Notes: generated from the letters alone by a model not told the origin. DNA of 64,000 nt from Roseinatronobacter domitianus (GCF_023336755.1 NZ_JALZWP010000014.1:1-64000), one strand, 5' to 3'. Shown: positions 46,034 through 55,182, counted from the first letter of the stretch. Numbers and translations: made by a program.

Positions 46034-46846
46034 ATGCTTGATCTTGGAAACCGCATCTCGATCTATCAGCCCGAACAAGAGGGGCTGGTGTTTCCCGAGC
46101 TTCCCGAGTTCGCTTCCATCGAAGAGGAGCGCCGCCATCGCAAGGAACGTCTTGTGGCAGCGTGCCGCGCCTTTGCGCAGGCCGGGTTCGATTACGGCTT
46201 CGCCGGGCATCTGACCGTGCGCGACCCTGAACGCCCGGAGCTGTACTGGACCAACCCCATGTGCGTGCATTTTGCCAAGGTGAAGATGTCCAACCTTATC
46301 CTTGTGGATCATGAGGGCAAAGTGATCGAAGGCAAATATGCCGTGAACCGTGCGGGGTTCGTGCTGCACGCAAATGTGCATGAGGAGCATCCCGACATCA
46401 TCGCGATGTGCCATGCGCACACGGTTTACGGCACGGCTTGGTGTGCCACGGGCCGCCCGATTGAACCGATCACGCAGGATGCCTGCGCATTTTTTGAAGA
46501 CCATGTCATTATTGGCGACGAAGCCGGTGCGGTTGCGGTGGAAAATCACGCGGGCAGCAATGTGGCCAAGGCGTTCAAGGGCGTGAAAGCTGCCCTGCAT
46601 CAGAACCACGGGCTTTTGACCGCCAGCCGCCATAGCATCGAATCGGCTGCGTTCTGGTTCATGGCGCTGGAGCGGTGCTGCCAGCAGCAATTGGATATTG
46701 CGGCCTCTGGTATTCAGCCGACCTACATTCCTGCCGACCGCGCGCGGTATTCGCGCGAACATGTTGGCAGCGATTATATTGGCTGGCTGCATTTCCAGAC
46801 CATCTGGAACCAGTTGGTAGAAGACCAGCCGGATATGTTTGATTGA
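46034..46846 (+). CDS. Class II aldolase/adducin domain protein
   Basis: A 270-residue zinc-dependent aldolase-fold protein. The metal ligands appear as CHAHTVYGTAW and HQNHGLL, with FAGHLTVRDPE near the start. Fuculose-phosphate-aldolase relatives cleave sugar phosphates; this long subfamily has no settled substrate. GAAAGGG before the ATG at 46034 fixes the start. It borders the inositol cluster but has no copy of the cluster operator, and its divergent LysR neighbour is the more likely controller. Confidence 0.8.
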   Translation: MLDLGNRISIYQPEQEGLVFPELPEFASIEEERRHRKERLVAACRAFAQAGFDYGFAGHLTVRDPERPELYWTNPMCVHFAKVKMSNLILVDHEGKVIEGKYAVNRAGFVLHANVHEEHPDIIAMCHAHTVYGTAWCATGRPIEPITQDACAFFEDHVIIGDEAGAVAVENHAGSNVAKAFKGVKAALHQNHGLLTASRHSIESAAFWFMALERCCQQQLDIAASGIQPTYIPADRARYSREHVGSDYIGWLHFQTIWNQLVEDQPDMFD

Positions 46847-46876
46847 GCATCGCTTTGCCGGCTGCGATCCCGAATT

Positions 46877-46899
46877 GCCCCGCGCGTTGCGGGGCTTTT
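46877..46899. terminator. Intrinsic terminator after the class II aldolase
   Basis: A perfect 7-base stem (GCCCCGC with GCGGGGC), loop of 5, followed by TTTT. It lies between convergent genes and separates the aldolase from iolB. Confidence 0.8.
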
Positions 46900-46916
46900 C
46901 GGGGCCATAAAACGCG

Positions 46917-47714
46917 CTAGCGGGTCATATGCTCAAAGGCTGGATGCGTCCGGAACCGCCATGCCCGCCGGGGGCCAGCCATCACGTTGAGATAATACAT
47001 CTCTACCCCGTGTGGTGCGGCGCAAGGATGATGCCCGCGCGGCACCAGAACGACATCATGATCCGCCGGGGCCATGGTTTCATCCAAGCTTAGGTCATCG
47101 GTAAAGACCCGTTGAAGGCCAAAGCAATCCGACGGGTTCAGCCGGTGATAATATGTCTCTTCAAGATAGGTCAGGTTGGGGTAGTCATCTTCGTCATGGC
47201 GGTGCGGCGGATAAGATGACCAATGCCCGGCAGGTGTGAACACTTCTGTCACCAGCAAGCTGTCGGCCACATCGCGCCCCTCCATCGCAATATTGTTGAT
47301 ATAGCGGGTATTGCTGCCGCTGCCGCGCACCTCTAGCGAGATGCCATCGGGGCCGAGAACCTGAACAGGTCGCCCGCCTGGGCTGGGCGCAGTGCAGACG
47401 GCCAGCGTGGTTTGCGTTGTAGCGCGGGCTTGCCAAGGGGTAGCCGGGGGAACATACACGCAATGCGGTGCGTTGCGCTCGAATACGTTCAGCCGGCCGC
47501 CCATTTCGCCAAGGCTTTCGCCATCTGCGGTGATCTCGGCGTGGCCTTCGACCAACACAAGGATCGCTTCACGCCCTTCAAGCTGGCCCGTTGCCACTTC
47601 GCCGGGCGCAAGCCGCCACAGATCGAACCCGACAAAGTGCCAGCCTGCGTCTTGGGGTGTGATTGCGTGGATGTGCCCAGTTTTTGCTGTGGGCTTGCGC
47701 AGCAGGCCTGCCAT
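46917..47714 (-). CDS. iolB: 5-deoxy-glucuronate isomerase
   Basis: A 265-residue double-cupin IolB that isomerises 5-deoxy-glucuronate to 5-dehydro-2-deoxy-gluconate in inositol breakdown. It opens LLRKP, and the metal site YPPHRHDED plus EETYYHR and the PRGHHPC segment are canonical. It is the last gene of the importer operon and overlaps the ATPase gene by one base. A second, divergent IolB homologue is at 58073. Confidence 0.92.
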   Translation of the reverse strand: MAGLLRKPTAKTGHIHAITPQDAGWHFVGFDLWRLAPGEVATGQLEGREAILVLVEGHAEITADGESLGEMGGRLNVFERNAPHCVYVPPATPWQARATTQTTLAVCTAPSPGGRPVQVLGPDGISLEVRGSGSNTRYINNIAMEGRDVADSLLVTEVFTPAGHWSSYPPHRHDEDDYPNLTYLEETYYHRLNPSDCFGLQRVFTDDLSLDETMAPADHDVVLVPRGHHPCAAPHGVEMYYLNVMAGPRRAWRFRTHPAFEHMTR

Positions 47715-48505
47715 CAGACAGTTCCGCCCAGTGAACCTTCAAGCGCGACCATCTCCTGACCGCCTGCCATCATGTCTTGCAGTTCTTCGGGGGTGATGTG
47801 TCCGCGCTGTGCTGTGCCCAATGTCTTGCCCCGGTTGAGGACCGTGAACCGATCACCAACGGCCAAGGCATGACGCACGTTATGCGTGATGAAGACAATG
47901 CCGATTCCGGTCTTGCGGACTTTGTCGATGGTGGACAGAACATTGGCGGTCTGGCGCACGCCCAACGCGCTGGTCGGCTCATCAAGGATCAGCACTTTCG
48001 CGCCGAAATGCACCGCGCGGGCGATAGCCACGGTCTGACGCTCGCCACCCGACAAGGTGCCGACAGCTTGGTCCGGAGAGCGCAGGTTAATGCCCAGTTT
48101 GCGCATCTCCTCCATCGTTACTTCATTGGCCGTTTTGAAGTCCATGAACTTGAACGGGCCAACCCGTTTGATCGGTTCACGACCCATCCAGAAATTGCGT
48201 GTGACACTCATCAGCGGTATCATCGCAAGGTCCTGATAGACCGTGGCAATCCCTGCTTCCATCGCGTCACGGGGGCTGTCGAAATTCATCTGGCGGCCCT
48301 CGAACAGGATCTCGCCTTTAGTGGGTTTATGCACGCCCGCCATTGTTTTGATGAAAGTCGATTTGCCCGCGCCATTATCGCCAAGCAGGCAATGGCACTC
48401 TCCTGGGCGAATATCGAAGCTGACATCGTTCAGCGCGATGACCGGGCCGAAATGCTTTTCGATATTGCGCATTTCGACAACGGGGTTGTGATCATAGGGT
48501 TTCAT
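47714..48505 (-). CDS. ABC transporter ATPase, inositol/sugar importer
   Basis: A 263-residue single-domain ATPase with Walker [10 protein letters not shown], signature [12 protein letters not shown] and Walker [16 protein letters not shown]2-type importers usually have a double ATPase (RbsA, MglA), so a half-length one is a variant that should dimerise. It is encoded one base after the permease and one base into iolB, inside the operon SBP-permease-ATPase-iolB, so myo-inositol is the likely substrate. Confidence 0.88.
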   Translation of the reverse strand: MKPYDHNPVVEMRNIEKHFGPVIALNDVSFDIRPGECHCLLGDNGAGKSTFIKTMAGVHKPTKGEILFEGRQMNFDSPRDAMEAGIATVYQDLAMIPLMSVTRNFWMGREPIKRVGPFKFMDFKTANEVTMEEMRKLGINLRSPDQAVGTLSGGERQTVAIARAVHFGAKVLILDEPTSALGVRQTANVLSTIDKVRKTGIGIVFITHNVRHALAVGDRFTVLNRGKTLGTAQRGHITPEELQDMMAGGQEMVALEGSLGGTV

Positions 48506-48506
48506 C

Positions 48507-49622
48507 CTAGCGCTCCCCTGTGATGATGCGGCGGATGTAGGTGTTCAGGATGACCGCAAATAGCAGTATGACGCCCAAGAAGACCCGGAACAGGCTGGAT
48601 TCGACACCGGCGAAGAACAACCCTTGTTGCACGACGCCAAAGATCAAAGCCCCAAGCGCGGCCCCGACGACCGACCCATATCCGCCGGTCAGAAGCGCGC
48701 CGCCAATAACCACCGCGATGATTGCTTCAAATTCTTTAAGCAAACCGCGATCCGCGCCCGCAGAGCCAAACTCCATCACCTGACAGGTCGCAAAAACACA
48801 GGCGCAGAACGCGGTGAACATGAACATCTGTATTTTCACCCGGTTGACCGGCACACCCACATAGCGTGCTGCCTGTGCGTCACCGCCCGATGCGAATATC
48901 CAGTTTCCGAATTGGGTGCGCGTCAGCACGATATGGGCGACGATCATCAACCCAATAGCCCAGACAATCAGCATGGGAATTCCATCGACAATGGGCTCGC
49001 CCATGCGATTGCCGCGGGTGAAGACGCCGATCAGCTCCATTTCCGCCAACCAGTTGAAAAGACCGTTGCCAATTTTTCCGCCGAACAGCGGTGCCAGCCA
49101 GTCGCCCTCGGCCCGTTCGGAAATGCCGCCGATAATTGTGCGCCGTTCGATCAGTTGCGGAAAGAAAATCGTGAAACCGCGCAGGATGAACAGGAAAGCC
49201 AGCGTCACGATAAAGCTTGGCAGGCCCGTGCGCACAACAATGATTCCATTCAGGGCCCCCACGGCTGTGCAGAGCGCAAATGTCAGCAGAATCGCGACCC
49301 AGATAGGCCATTGCAACGTGACCGATATAAGCGCGATCGACATGCCGGCAAAACCGATCATGGACCCGACGCTCAAGTCAAACTCGCCTGCGATCATCAG
49401 CATGCAGGCACCCACAGCGATAATCATGAACTGGGCCGAAACAGTTGACCAGTTCAGAACGCCCTGCGCGTTGAACATGCCACTGTCACCGGCAAATATT
49501 ATGAAAAACGCGAAAACCGCTATTGTGCCTACGATGGCGCCCAGCTCTGGCCGGATAAGGGCTTTTCGCAGCTTTGAGGTTTCTTTGATGCGTTCGTCAA
49601 CGGCCGCGTCCGTGCTGGACAT
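48507..49622 (-). CDS. ABC transporter permease, inositol/sugar importer
   Basis: A 371-residue BPD_transp_2 permease with about nine to ten hydrophobic helices and the CUT2 loop [18 protein letters not shown] (about 270-287) that contacts the ATPase. A cytoplasmic N-terminal tail of about 25 residues precedes helix 1. It forms the channel of the presumed inositol importer with its neighbours. An 87-base gap with a strong hairpin separates it from the binding-protein gene. Confidence 0.9.
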   Translation of the reverse strand: MSSTDAAVDERIKETSKLRKALIRPELGAIVGTIAVFAFFIIFAGDSGMFNAQGVLNWSTVSAQFMIIAVGACMLMIAGEFDLSVGSMIGFAGMSIALISVTLQWPIWVAILLTFALCTAVGALNGIIVVRTGLPSFIVTLAFLFILRGFTIFFPQLIERRTIIGGISERAEGDWLAPLFGGKIGNGLFNWLAEMELIGVFTRGNRMGEPIVDGIPMLIVWAIGLMIVAHIVLTRTQFGNWIFASGGDAQAARYVGVPVNRVKIQMFMFTAFCACVFATCQVMEFGSAGADRGLLKEFEAIIAVVIGGALLTGGYGSVVGAALGALIFGVVQQGLFFAGVESSLFRVFLGVILLFAVILNTYIRRIITGER

Positions 49623-49666
49623 AGCTCACGCCTCCTGTTCGGCAGAAAGAGAACAATAAGTGAGGA

Positions 49667-49692
49667 AGTGGGCGCTAGAATCAGCGCCCACT
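49667..49692 (-). terminator. Intercistronic hairpin after the binding-protein gene
   Basis: A perfect 10-base stem (AGTGGGCGCT with AGCGCCCACT) and 6-base loop lie just after the binding-protein stop with no U-run. In ABC operons such hairpins protect the binding-protein mRNA and reduce read-through, giving more binding protein than permease. Confidence 0.7.
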
Positions 49693-49709
49693 CAAGAAGC
49701 ATCGGAACT

Positions 49710-50657
49710 TTACCGGTATTCGCCAGCCAGTTCGGCAACCAAGTCCAGCGCATCGGCAGTCACGAAGCCTGGGCCAGAGTTGATGTTGTTGCCAGGAAGC
49801 ACGCCATAGCGATGATAGTTGGTCATCACGACGACCGGCAGATAGGCTTGCAGGAAGGGCTGCTGGTCAATGCCCCACTGGATCACGCCGTCGCGGATTG
49901 CATTCACGATGTCACCGCCCAGATCGAAAGTGCCGAAATAGATTTCCCCGGCAAGACCGATCTGCTCCAGCGCCAAAATCGTCGGGTCGGCAGAGGTTGG
50001 GCCAAGCGTCAGCACGGCGTCCGTGTCGGGGTTCGCGTTCAGATACGCGGTAACGCGGTTCTGGATTTCGCTCGGGTCTTGGCCGCTGTCGATCATCTGG
50101 TTGCCCAGATCAACGCCCAGACCGTCAGCGAAACCTTGGCAGCGCTCGGTCGAGGATGGCGACGAGATGTAATGGTTGACGCATAGGAAGCTGGAAACGC
50201 CATCGCCCGCGGCGCGTTGCCCGGCAGCGAAACCCGCGTCATATTCAGGCTGGCCCACATACATCAACGCGCCAAGTCCGCGCGCGGCATCTGGTGTGCC
50301 CGAATTGATGATGATGACGTCAATGCCAGATTCGACAGCCGCACGAATTGGCCCTGACAGAACATCGGGGTCCGCCAGCGTGGTGATGATGCCGTTTGGC
50401 CCGCTTGCCGCTGCTTGTTCAATGATGCGGGCCATGTCTGCCAAGTCACCGGTGGGCGGGTTGCGGTATTCAACCGTCACGTCCATTTGCTCGCCTGCAA
50501 GCGCCAGACCATTCTTGATCGTGTTCCACCAGCTGTCGCTGTCGGGCGCATGGCTGACCAGCACATAGCGCTCGCCTTCGGCCATGGCGGTGCCAGCACC
50601 CAGCAGCGCGGTCGCCGCGACGGCGCTGACCGCAAGTGTCTTGATTGTTGTTTTCAT
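49710..50657 (-). CDS. Periplasmic sugar/inositol-binding protein
   Basis: A 315-residue type I periplasmic binding protein (Peripla_BP_4). A signal peptide (about 1-26, ending AMA) precedes a two-lobed fold (SHAPDSDSWWNTIKNGL, IIINSGTPDA, SADPTILALEQIG). It should capture the importer's substrate; myo-inositol is inferred from the linked iolB and shared operator. The start at 50657 was chosen because it begins the signal peptide. Its promoter overlaps the operator at 50734-50761. Confidence 0.88.
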   Translation of the reverse strand: MKTTIKTLAVSAVAATALLGAGTAMAEGERYVLVSHAPDSDSWWNTIKNGLALAGEQMDVTVEYRNPPTGDLADMARIIEQAAASGPNGIITTLADPDVLSGPIRAAVESGIDVIIINSGTPDAARGLGALMYVGQPEYDAGFAAGQRAAGDGVSSFLCVNHYISSPSSTERCQGFADGLGVDLGNQMIDSGQDPSEIQNRVTAYLNANPDTDAVLTLGPTSADPTILALEQIGLAGEIYFGTFDLGGDIVNAIRDGVIQWGIDQQPFLQAYLPVVVMTNYHRYGVLPGNNINSGPGFVTADALDLVAELAGEYR

Positions 50658-50716
50658 GATGTCCTCCCAAACATGTTTCGGGCAAATGCAGGCGCGCGCC
50701 TTCAAGCCCTGAGCAG

Positions 50717-50745
50717 ACTGTAGTCCCGAATCGATCTTTTTGCAA
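50717..50745 (-). promoter_or_regulatory. Promoter of the inositol importer operon
   Basis: On the minus strand TTGCAA (50745-50740), 17 bases, TACAGT (50722-50717). The -35 hexamer is inside the palindromic operator, so bound repressor would exclude RNA polymerase. Confidence 0.6.
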
Positions 50746-50761
50746 CCGGTTGCAAAAAGAT
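50734..50761. promoter_or_regulatory. Perfect 28-base palindrome: LacI-family operator
   Basis: A perfect 28-base inverted repeat with core TTGCAACCGGTTGCAA and outer arms ATCT/AGAT. The central CG within a symmetric TTGCAACC half-site is characteristic of LacI-family operators. It lies between the divergent importer operon and the LacI-type gene and covers the -35 of both promoters, so it should mediate repression and autoregulation. The same 16-base core recurs at 55126-55141 before iolD. Confidence 0.85.
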
Positions 50762-50779
50762 TTGGGAAAATGGTATATT
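50750..50779 (+). promoter_or_regulatory. Promoter of the LacI-type regulator gene
   Basis: TTGCAA (50750-50755), 18 bases, TATATT (50774-50779). The -35 lies inside the operator palindrome, indicating autorepression. Confidence 0.55.
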
Positions 50780-50833
50780 TCGAGCGATCGTGGTCTGTAG
50801 TAAACTGCGTGCAAATTAATTGGACTTGGAAAA

Positions 50834-51844
50834 ATGGCGGTGACTCTCAGAGACGTGGCGGTCCGCGCGGGTGTCTCGCGTTCTGCGGTGTCGCGCACCT
50901 TTACCGAAGGGGCCTCGGTGTCGGCCAAGACCCGCGCCAAGGTAGAGAAAGCGGCCGCAGAACTTCGTTACAGCCCCAATGCGATCGCCTCTTCATTGAC
51001 CACGGGCCGCACCAAGCTGATCGGGCTTGTCTCGAACAACTTTCACAACCCGCTGTTTCTGGAAGTATTCGATCTGTTTACTCGAGGTCTGCAAGAACGC
51101 GGGCTGCGGCCTTTGCTGGTCAACCTCAGCAATGAAACAGATCCCGCGAATTCTGTCAGAATGCTGCGGCAATATTCTGTAGACGGGGTGATTGTCGCCT
51201 CCTCGACCCTGCCGCCAAGCTTTGCAGAAGCGTTCCGTGATGCGGGCGTGCCGGTCGTCCATTCCTTTGGCCGCTACACTACAAGCCCGCATGTGCATGT
51301 GGTTGGCATTGATAACATCGCCTGCGGTCGTATGGCCGCCGAAGCGCTTATCGCGCGCGGGCATAGGTCTATTGCCTTTCTGGGTGGCCCCGAAAAGGCA
51401 ACTTCAACCCAGGATCGGGCGGGCGGGTTCCTTGATGCTTTGTCCCGCCACCCCGACATCAAAGTCGGTATCAGTTACGCCAGCGCCTATTCGTTCGATG
51501 CTGGCCGTGCAGAAATGCAGCGCCTTTTGCAAAACACCCCGGCAGAGGCGTATTTCTGTGGGGATGACGTGCTGTCCATCGGGGCGTTGTCTGCCATCCG
51601 TGATGCGGGCCTGCGTGTGCCTGATGACATTGGCATTATCGGTCTGAACGATATGGAAATGGCGCGCTGGGAAAACATCAACCTGACAACGATACGTCAG
51701 CCCGTCGCCCAGATTATCGGCGCCTCTATTGATCTGGCGGTCGAAACCATTCAAAACCCCGACCGCCACCCTGAAACACGTCTTTTTCCATGTCGCGTCA
51801 TTGAACGCGGCACTTTACGACCCGTAAGCCCAATGCAACCCTAG
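50834..51844 (+). CDS. LacI-family repressor of the inositol regulon
   Basis: A 336-residue LacI/GalR protein. The helix-turn-helix (about 4-24, LRDVAVRAGVSRSAVSRTF) and hinge helix (PNAIASSLTTG, about 49-59) are intact, followed by a ribose-binding-like effector domain (about 62-330). Its gene lies between the importer and catabolic operons, each fronted by the same palindrome, so it is the natural repressor of both. An inositol pathway intermediate is the likely inducer. Other bacteria use RpiR- or DeoR-type IolR for this; the LacI type is a variant. Confidence 0.85.
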   Translation: MAVTLRDVAVRAGVSRSAVSRTFTEGASVSAKTRAKVEKAAAELRYSPNAIASSLTTGRTKLIGLVSNNFHNPLFLEVFDLFTRGLQERGLRPLLVNLSNETDPANSVRMLRQYSVDGVIVASSTLPPSFAEAFRDAGVPVVHSFGRYTTSPHVHVVGIDNIACGRMAAEALIARGHRSIAFLGGPEKATSTQDRAGGFLDALSRHPDIKVGISYASAYSFDAGRAEMQRLLQNTPAEAYFCGDDVLSIGALSAIRDAGLRVPDDIGIIGLNDMEMARWENINLTTIRQPVAQIIGASIDLAVETIQNPDRHPETRLFPCRVIERGTLRPVSPMQP

Positions 51845-51933
51845 CAGGGTGCCTGAGAGCGTGGCGCGTTCGTTGGCATTCACTTGGCCCACTCTAACCG
51901 TTTGGGAACGCTTGCCTTTTTGCGCGACCTGCT

Positions 51934-53064
51934 CTAGCGGAACATGGGCGGCCTTGCATCGACCCACGCGCCCGCTGATTTGGCCGATGTCACCGCCGCA
52001 TAAACTGCCGCCATCGAGCGCAGGCCATCATCGGCCAAGGGCAAGCCGTCGCGCCCCTCTCCCCTTATGGCGGCGGCCAGATCGACGTAGATATTCGCCA
52101 CAGCCAGCGGGAAACCTTCGGGATGGGCAATTGCGACACGACTCAGCCGCGCGGCGTCGCTGCTTAGACCCGCCTCACCTTTTTCCATGATCTGCGTGCG
52201 GCCACCGACAGGTGTGTAATACACCTGATTTGGTTGCTCGGACGCCCATCGCATTCCGCCTGTTTCGCCAAAGACCTGTATATCAAAGCCGTGCTGGCGG
52301 CCTATGGCGACAGAAGATGTCCAGAGCCGCCCGACCGTGCCACTCGACATGCGGAAATTGACCATGGCGTCATCTTCCAGAACGCGGCTGGAAATGGTCG
52401 AGGCAAAATCAGCCGAAACGGTTTCGACCTGGTCGCCAGTGATGAAGCTGGCCATGTGCAGCGCGTGAATGCCGCAATCGGCGAACTGGCCCGACACGCC
52501 CGCCATTGCCGGATCATAGCGCCAGCGCACGCGCGGGTTATCGGCATCGGTGGCGTCGCCGTGGTGGCCATGGCTGAAATTCGTGACCACCAGCCGCACG
52601 CGACCTATCTGCCCGCTGCGCACCATCTCGCGCATCTCGCGCACCATTGGATAGGCTGAATAGCAGTAATTCACCGCGCAAATCTTGCCCGAGGCACGCG
52701 CCACGCGCACGATTTCTTCGCCTTCTTCCACCGTCATTGTCATGGGCTTTTCGCAAAGCACATGAAAACCGGCTTCCAGAAACGCTTTGGTGATCTCGAA
52801 ATGTGTCGCGTTTGGCGTGGCGACTGTGACCAGATCAATGCGGTCATCACGTCCACGCTCGCCCGCCAGCATTTCGCGCCAGTCGCCATAGGCGCGGTCT
52901 GGCGCTACGCCAAGGCTCTGTGCATAGGCGCGGCCTTTCGCAGCATCATGGTCTAGAGCGCCCGCCGCCAAGGTGAAATTGCCGTCCGCCAATGCGCCAA
53001 GCCGATGCGCTGGCCCAATCTGGCTGCCCTCGCCGCCGCCAATCATGCCCCAGTTCAGTTTCAT
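51934..53064 (-). CDS. Gfo/Idh/MocA-family dehydrogenase (inositol cluster, first)
   Basis: A 376-residue NAD(P)-dependent oxidoreductase. The Rossmann motif GMIGGGEGSQIG (6-17) and the CEKPMTMTVEEGEE Lys motif are present, and DCGIHALHMASF supplies the catalytic His. It is the last gene of a three-gene operon (dehydrogenase, IolE-like, dehydrogenase). It may act on an inositol isomer such as scyllo- or D-chiro-inositol, since the canonical IolG is at 59750; this is inferred. It is convergent with the LacI gene. Confidence 0.82.
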   Translation of the reverse strand: MKLNWGMIGGGEGSQIGPAHRLGALADGNFTLAAGALDHDAAKGRAYAQSLGVAPDRAYGDWREMLAGERGRDDRIDLVTVATPNATHFEITKAFLEAGFHVLCEKPMTMTVEEGEEIVRVARASGKICAVNYCYSAYPMVREMREMVRSGQIGRVRLVVTNFSHGHHGDATDADNPRVRWRYDPAMAGVSGQFADCGIHALHMASFITGDQVETVSADFASTISSRVLEDDAMVNFRMSSGTVGRLWTSSVAIGRQHGFDIQVFGETGGMRWASEQPNQVYYTPVGGRTQIMEKGEAGLSSDAARLSRVAIAHPEGFPLAVANIYVDLAAAIRGEGRDGLPLADDGLRSMAAVYAAVTSAKSAGAWVDARPPMFR

Positions 53065-53075
53065 GGATGGCTCCC

Positions 53076-53966
53076 TTAAAATCCGATGCTTTGCAGATAC
53101 TCGCGGTTGGCGCGCGCGTCATCGACCGGAGAGACATCCAGCGTCGGGTCGCAATCCTGCTCGACTGTGCACCAGCCCTTATACCCATGATCCAGCAGCA
53201 ACTGGCGCACCTTGGGGAAATCGACATCGCCATGGCCCAGATTGCAGAAAATACCTTGCCCGCAAGCATCATAGAAGCCGGTGCCTTTCGCAATCACATC
53301 GGCCTTGACGCTTGGCGATATGTCTTTGAAGTGCATGTAGGAAATGCGGTCCATATGTTTGCGCATGAAGGCAACGGGATCAAAGCCTGCATAGGAATGA
53401 TGGCCGGTGTCGAAGCAGATTTTCAGAATGTCGTCTGGCACTTCATTCAGCAATCGCTCCAACTCTGGCTCGAAGTCCATGAAGCCGGCAGCATGGGCGT
53501 GTATTCCCACAGTCAGGCCATAGTCCTCGGCCCCCATTCGTGCGACATGCGCGATGCGGTCGCGAAAGGCTGCCCATTCAGCGGCATCCATTTGTTCGGC
53601 GTCTTCTGCGCGCCCTGCGGTCGGGGCGCGGCGCGACGAGATGGAATCGATCAGCACCAGATGTTGCGCGCCATGCGCCGACAGCGCCTTGCAGGTGCGG
53701 ATCGCGCCGTCCAACACATTGTCCCATTGGTCGGGGTCGTGGAACGCGCGAAAGACCACCCCGCCGATCAACTCTAGCCCATGTTCGTCCAACGCTTCAG
53801 AAAGTTGCGCCGGGTCTTCGGGCATGAAACCCACGGGGCCCAGTTCGATGCCGGTGTAGCCTGCCTCCGTGCATTCTTTCAGCACGCGCCGCCAAGGCGG
53901 ATTGCGGGGGTCGTCAGAAAACTCGACACCCCAGGAGCAGGGCGCATTGCCGATGCGAATTGACAT
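53076..53966 (-). CDS. iolE: IolE-like inosose dehydratase (TIM-barrel isomerase family)
   Basis: A 296-residue AP-endonuclease-2-like TIM barrel. It starts IGNAPCSWGVEF and continues GYTGIELGPVGFMPEDP, as IolE proteins do; metal ligands are suggested by CFDTGHHSYAG, YMHFKD and the C-terminal VEQDCDP. IolE dehydrates scyllo-inosose to a diketone, the substrate of IolD. No other IolE candidate is in the window, which supports the call, but IolI/IolH-type isomerases share the fold. It is the middle gene of a three-gene operon with gaps of 14 and 11 bases. Confidence 0.7.
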   Translation of the reverse strand: MSIRIGNAPCSWGVEFSDDPRNPPWRRVLKECTEAGYTGIELGPVGFMPEDPAQLSEALDEHGLELIGGVVFRAFHDPDQWDNVLDGAIRTCKALSAHGAQHLVLIDSISSRRAPTAGRAEDAEQMDAAEWAAFRDRIAHVARMGAEDYGLTVGIHAHAAGFMDFEPELERLLNEVPDDILKICFDTGHHSYAGFDPVAFMRKHMDRISYMHFKDISPSVKADVIAKGTGFYDACGQGIFCNLGHGDVDFPKVRQLLLDHGYKGWCTVEQDCDPTLDVSPVDDARANREYLQSIGF

Positions 53967-53980
53967 GGATGTGGACCCTT

Positions 53981-55096
53981 TCAGTCTTTTGGAACGGAAT
54001 GCCAGCGGCCATCCGTGGCCGAGGCAAAGGCGGTGTCAATCACCCGCGCCACGGCGAGGCCGTCGCGAAAGGTGGGCCAGACGGGGTCGCCTGTCTGGAT
54101 AGCATTCAGAAAGTCGCGTGCTTCGATGATGATCTGGTCTTGATAGCCAGTGCCATGCCCCGGACCCTGACAAAATGGCAGGTAGTCAGGATGAGCGGGG
54201 CCTGTCAGAATTTTCGTGAAGCCGCGTTGCGCATCAGGCCCTTCGGCCAGATACAGCCAGACCGCATTCTGGTCTTCCTGGTCAAACCGGATGGCTCCTT
54301 TTGTCCCATGTATTTCGTAGGCATAGCCCATCTTGCGCCCGGTGGCCGCGCGGGAGAAATACAAATGCCCCATCACGCCAGAGGCAAAGCGCACCATCAT
54401 CTGTCCGTGATCGTCATTATCCACGGGCACAGGCCCGTTGGGCCCGTCGCGCATTGGGTGAAGCGTTTCAATCCGTGCCGAAAGTTCTGTGATGTCGCCC
54501 ATCAGCGCCAGCGCGCAATTGACCATATGAGGCGCCAGATCACCCATGCAGCCATTGGCGCGGTCATGGCAGCGCCAATTCGCCGCGATCTCTGGGTCTG
54601 CCAGGAAATCCTCGGTATGCTCGCCCCGGAACCACGTCAGATCGCCGATTGCACCTTCTGCCAGAAGTTGACGGACGAATTGCGTGGCCGGGGTGCGGAT
54701 GTAGTTGAAGCCGATCATATTGGGCAGCTTTGCGCTTTCGGCGGCGGCAACCATCGCCTGCGCATCAGACACAGACGCCCCAAGCGGCTTTTCGCAGAAT
54801 ACGGGTTTACCAAGCGCGAAAGCGGCTGTCGCAATTTGGCGATGTGTGGCTTGTGGCGCGGCGATGACAATCGCCTCGACCTTTGGATCAGCCACAAGTG
54901 TTTGCCAGTCTGGGGCCGCGCGCGCAAAGCCAAAGGCGGCGCGGTATCGCTCTGATGATTCGGGGCTGGAAGCTGTGACCATTTCCAGCCGTGGCCTTAG
55001 CTGTGTGTTGAAAACTGCCCCCACGGCGGCGTAGGCTACGGCATGGGCTTTGCCCATATAACCCCCGCCAATCAGGCCGATCCCGATCTCTTGCAT
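53981..55096 (-). CDS. Gfo/Idh/MocA-family dehydrogenase (inositol cluster, second)
   Basis: A 371-residue NAD(P)-dependent oxidoreductase with GLIGGGYMGKAHAVAY (7-22), CEKPLGASVSDA and the GDLAPHMVNCALALMG catalytic strand. It is the promoter-proximal gene of the minus-strand operon and divergent from iolD, sharing an operator-bearing gap of 122 bases. Its length and motifs differ from the canonical IolG at 59750, so it probably acts on another inositol stereoisomer or keto-inositol. GAAGGACGAATC precedes the ATG at 55096. Confidence 0.82.
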   Translation of the reverse strand: MQEIGIGLIGGGYMGKAHAVAYAAVGAVFNTQLRPRLEMVTASSPESSERYRAAFGFARAAPDWQTLVADPKVEAIVIAAPQATHRQIATAAFALGKPVFCEKPLGASVSDAQAMVAAAESAKLPNMIGFNYIRTPATQFVRQLLAEGAIGDLTWFRGEHTEDFLADPEIAANWRCHDRANGCMGDLAPHMVNCALALMGDITELSARIETLHPMRDGPNGPVPVDNDDHGQMMVRFASGVMGHLYFSRAATGRKMGYAYEIHGTKGAIRFDQEDQNAVWLYLAEGPDAQRGFTKILTGPAHPDYLPFCQGPGHGTGYQDQIIIEARDFLNAIQTGDPVWPTFRDGLAVARVIDTAFASATDGRWHSVPKD

Positions 55097-55125
55097 GATT
55101 CGTCCTTCGCTCTGCGTGACTCGGC

Positions 55126-55141
55126 TTGCAACCGGTTGCAA
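55126..55141. promoter_or_regulatory. LacI-family operator before iolD
   Basis: TTGCAACCGGTTGCAA, a perfect 16-base palindrome identical to the core of the operator at 50734-50761. It overlaps the -35 of the iolD promoter. Confidence 0.85.
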
Positions 55142-55164
55142 AACGGTTATCCTCTGCCTAGACA
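55136..55164 (+). promoter_or_regulatory. Promoter of iolDCBJG
   Basis: TTGCAA (55136-55141), 17 bases, TAGACA (55159-55164), with the -35 inside the operator. The iolD start is 55 bases further on. Confidence 0.5.
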
Positions 55165-55166
55165 TT

Positions 55167-55182
55167 GCGCAACCGGTAATCG
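55167..55182. promoter_or_regulatory. Degenerate second operator before iolD
   Basis: GCGCAACCGGTAATCG keeps the CAACCGGT centre of the operator but only one good half. It lies about 41 bases from the perfect site, about four helical turns, so cooperative binding by a LacI tetramer or two dimers is possible. Confidence 0.4.
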
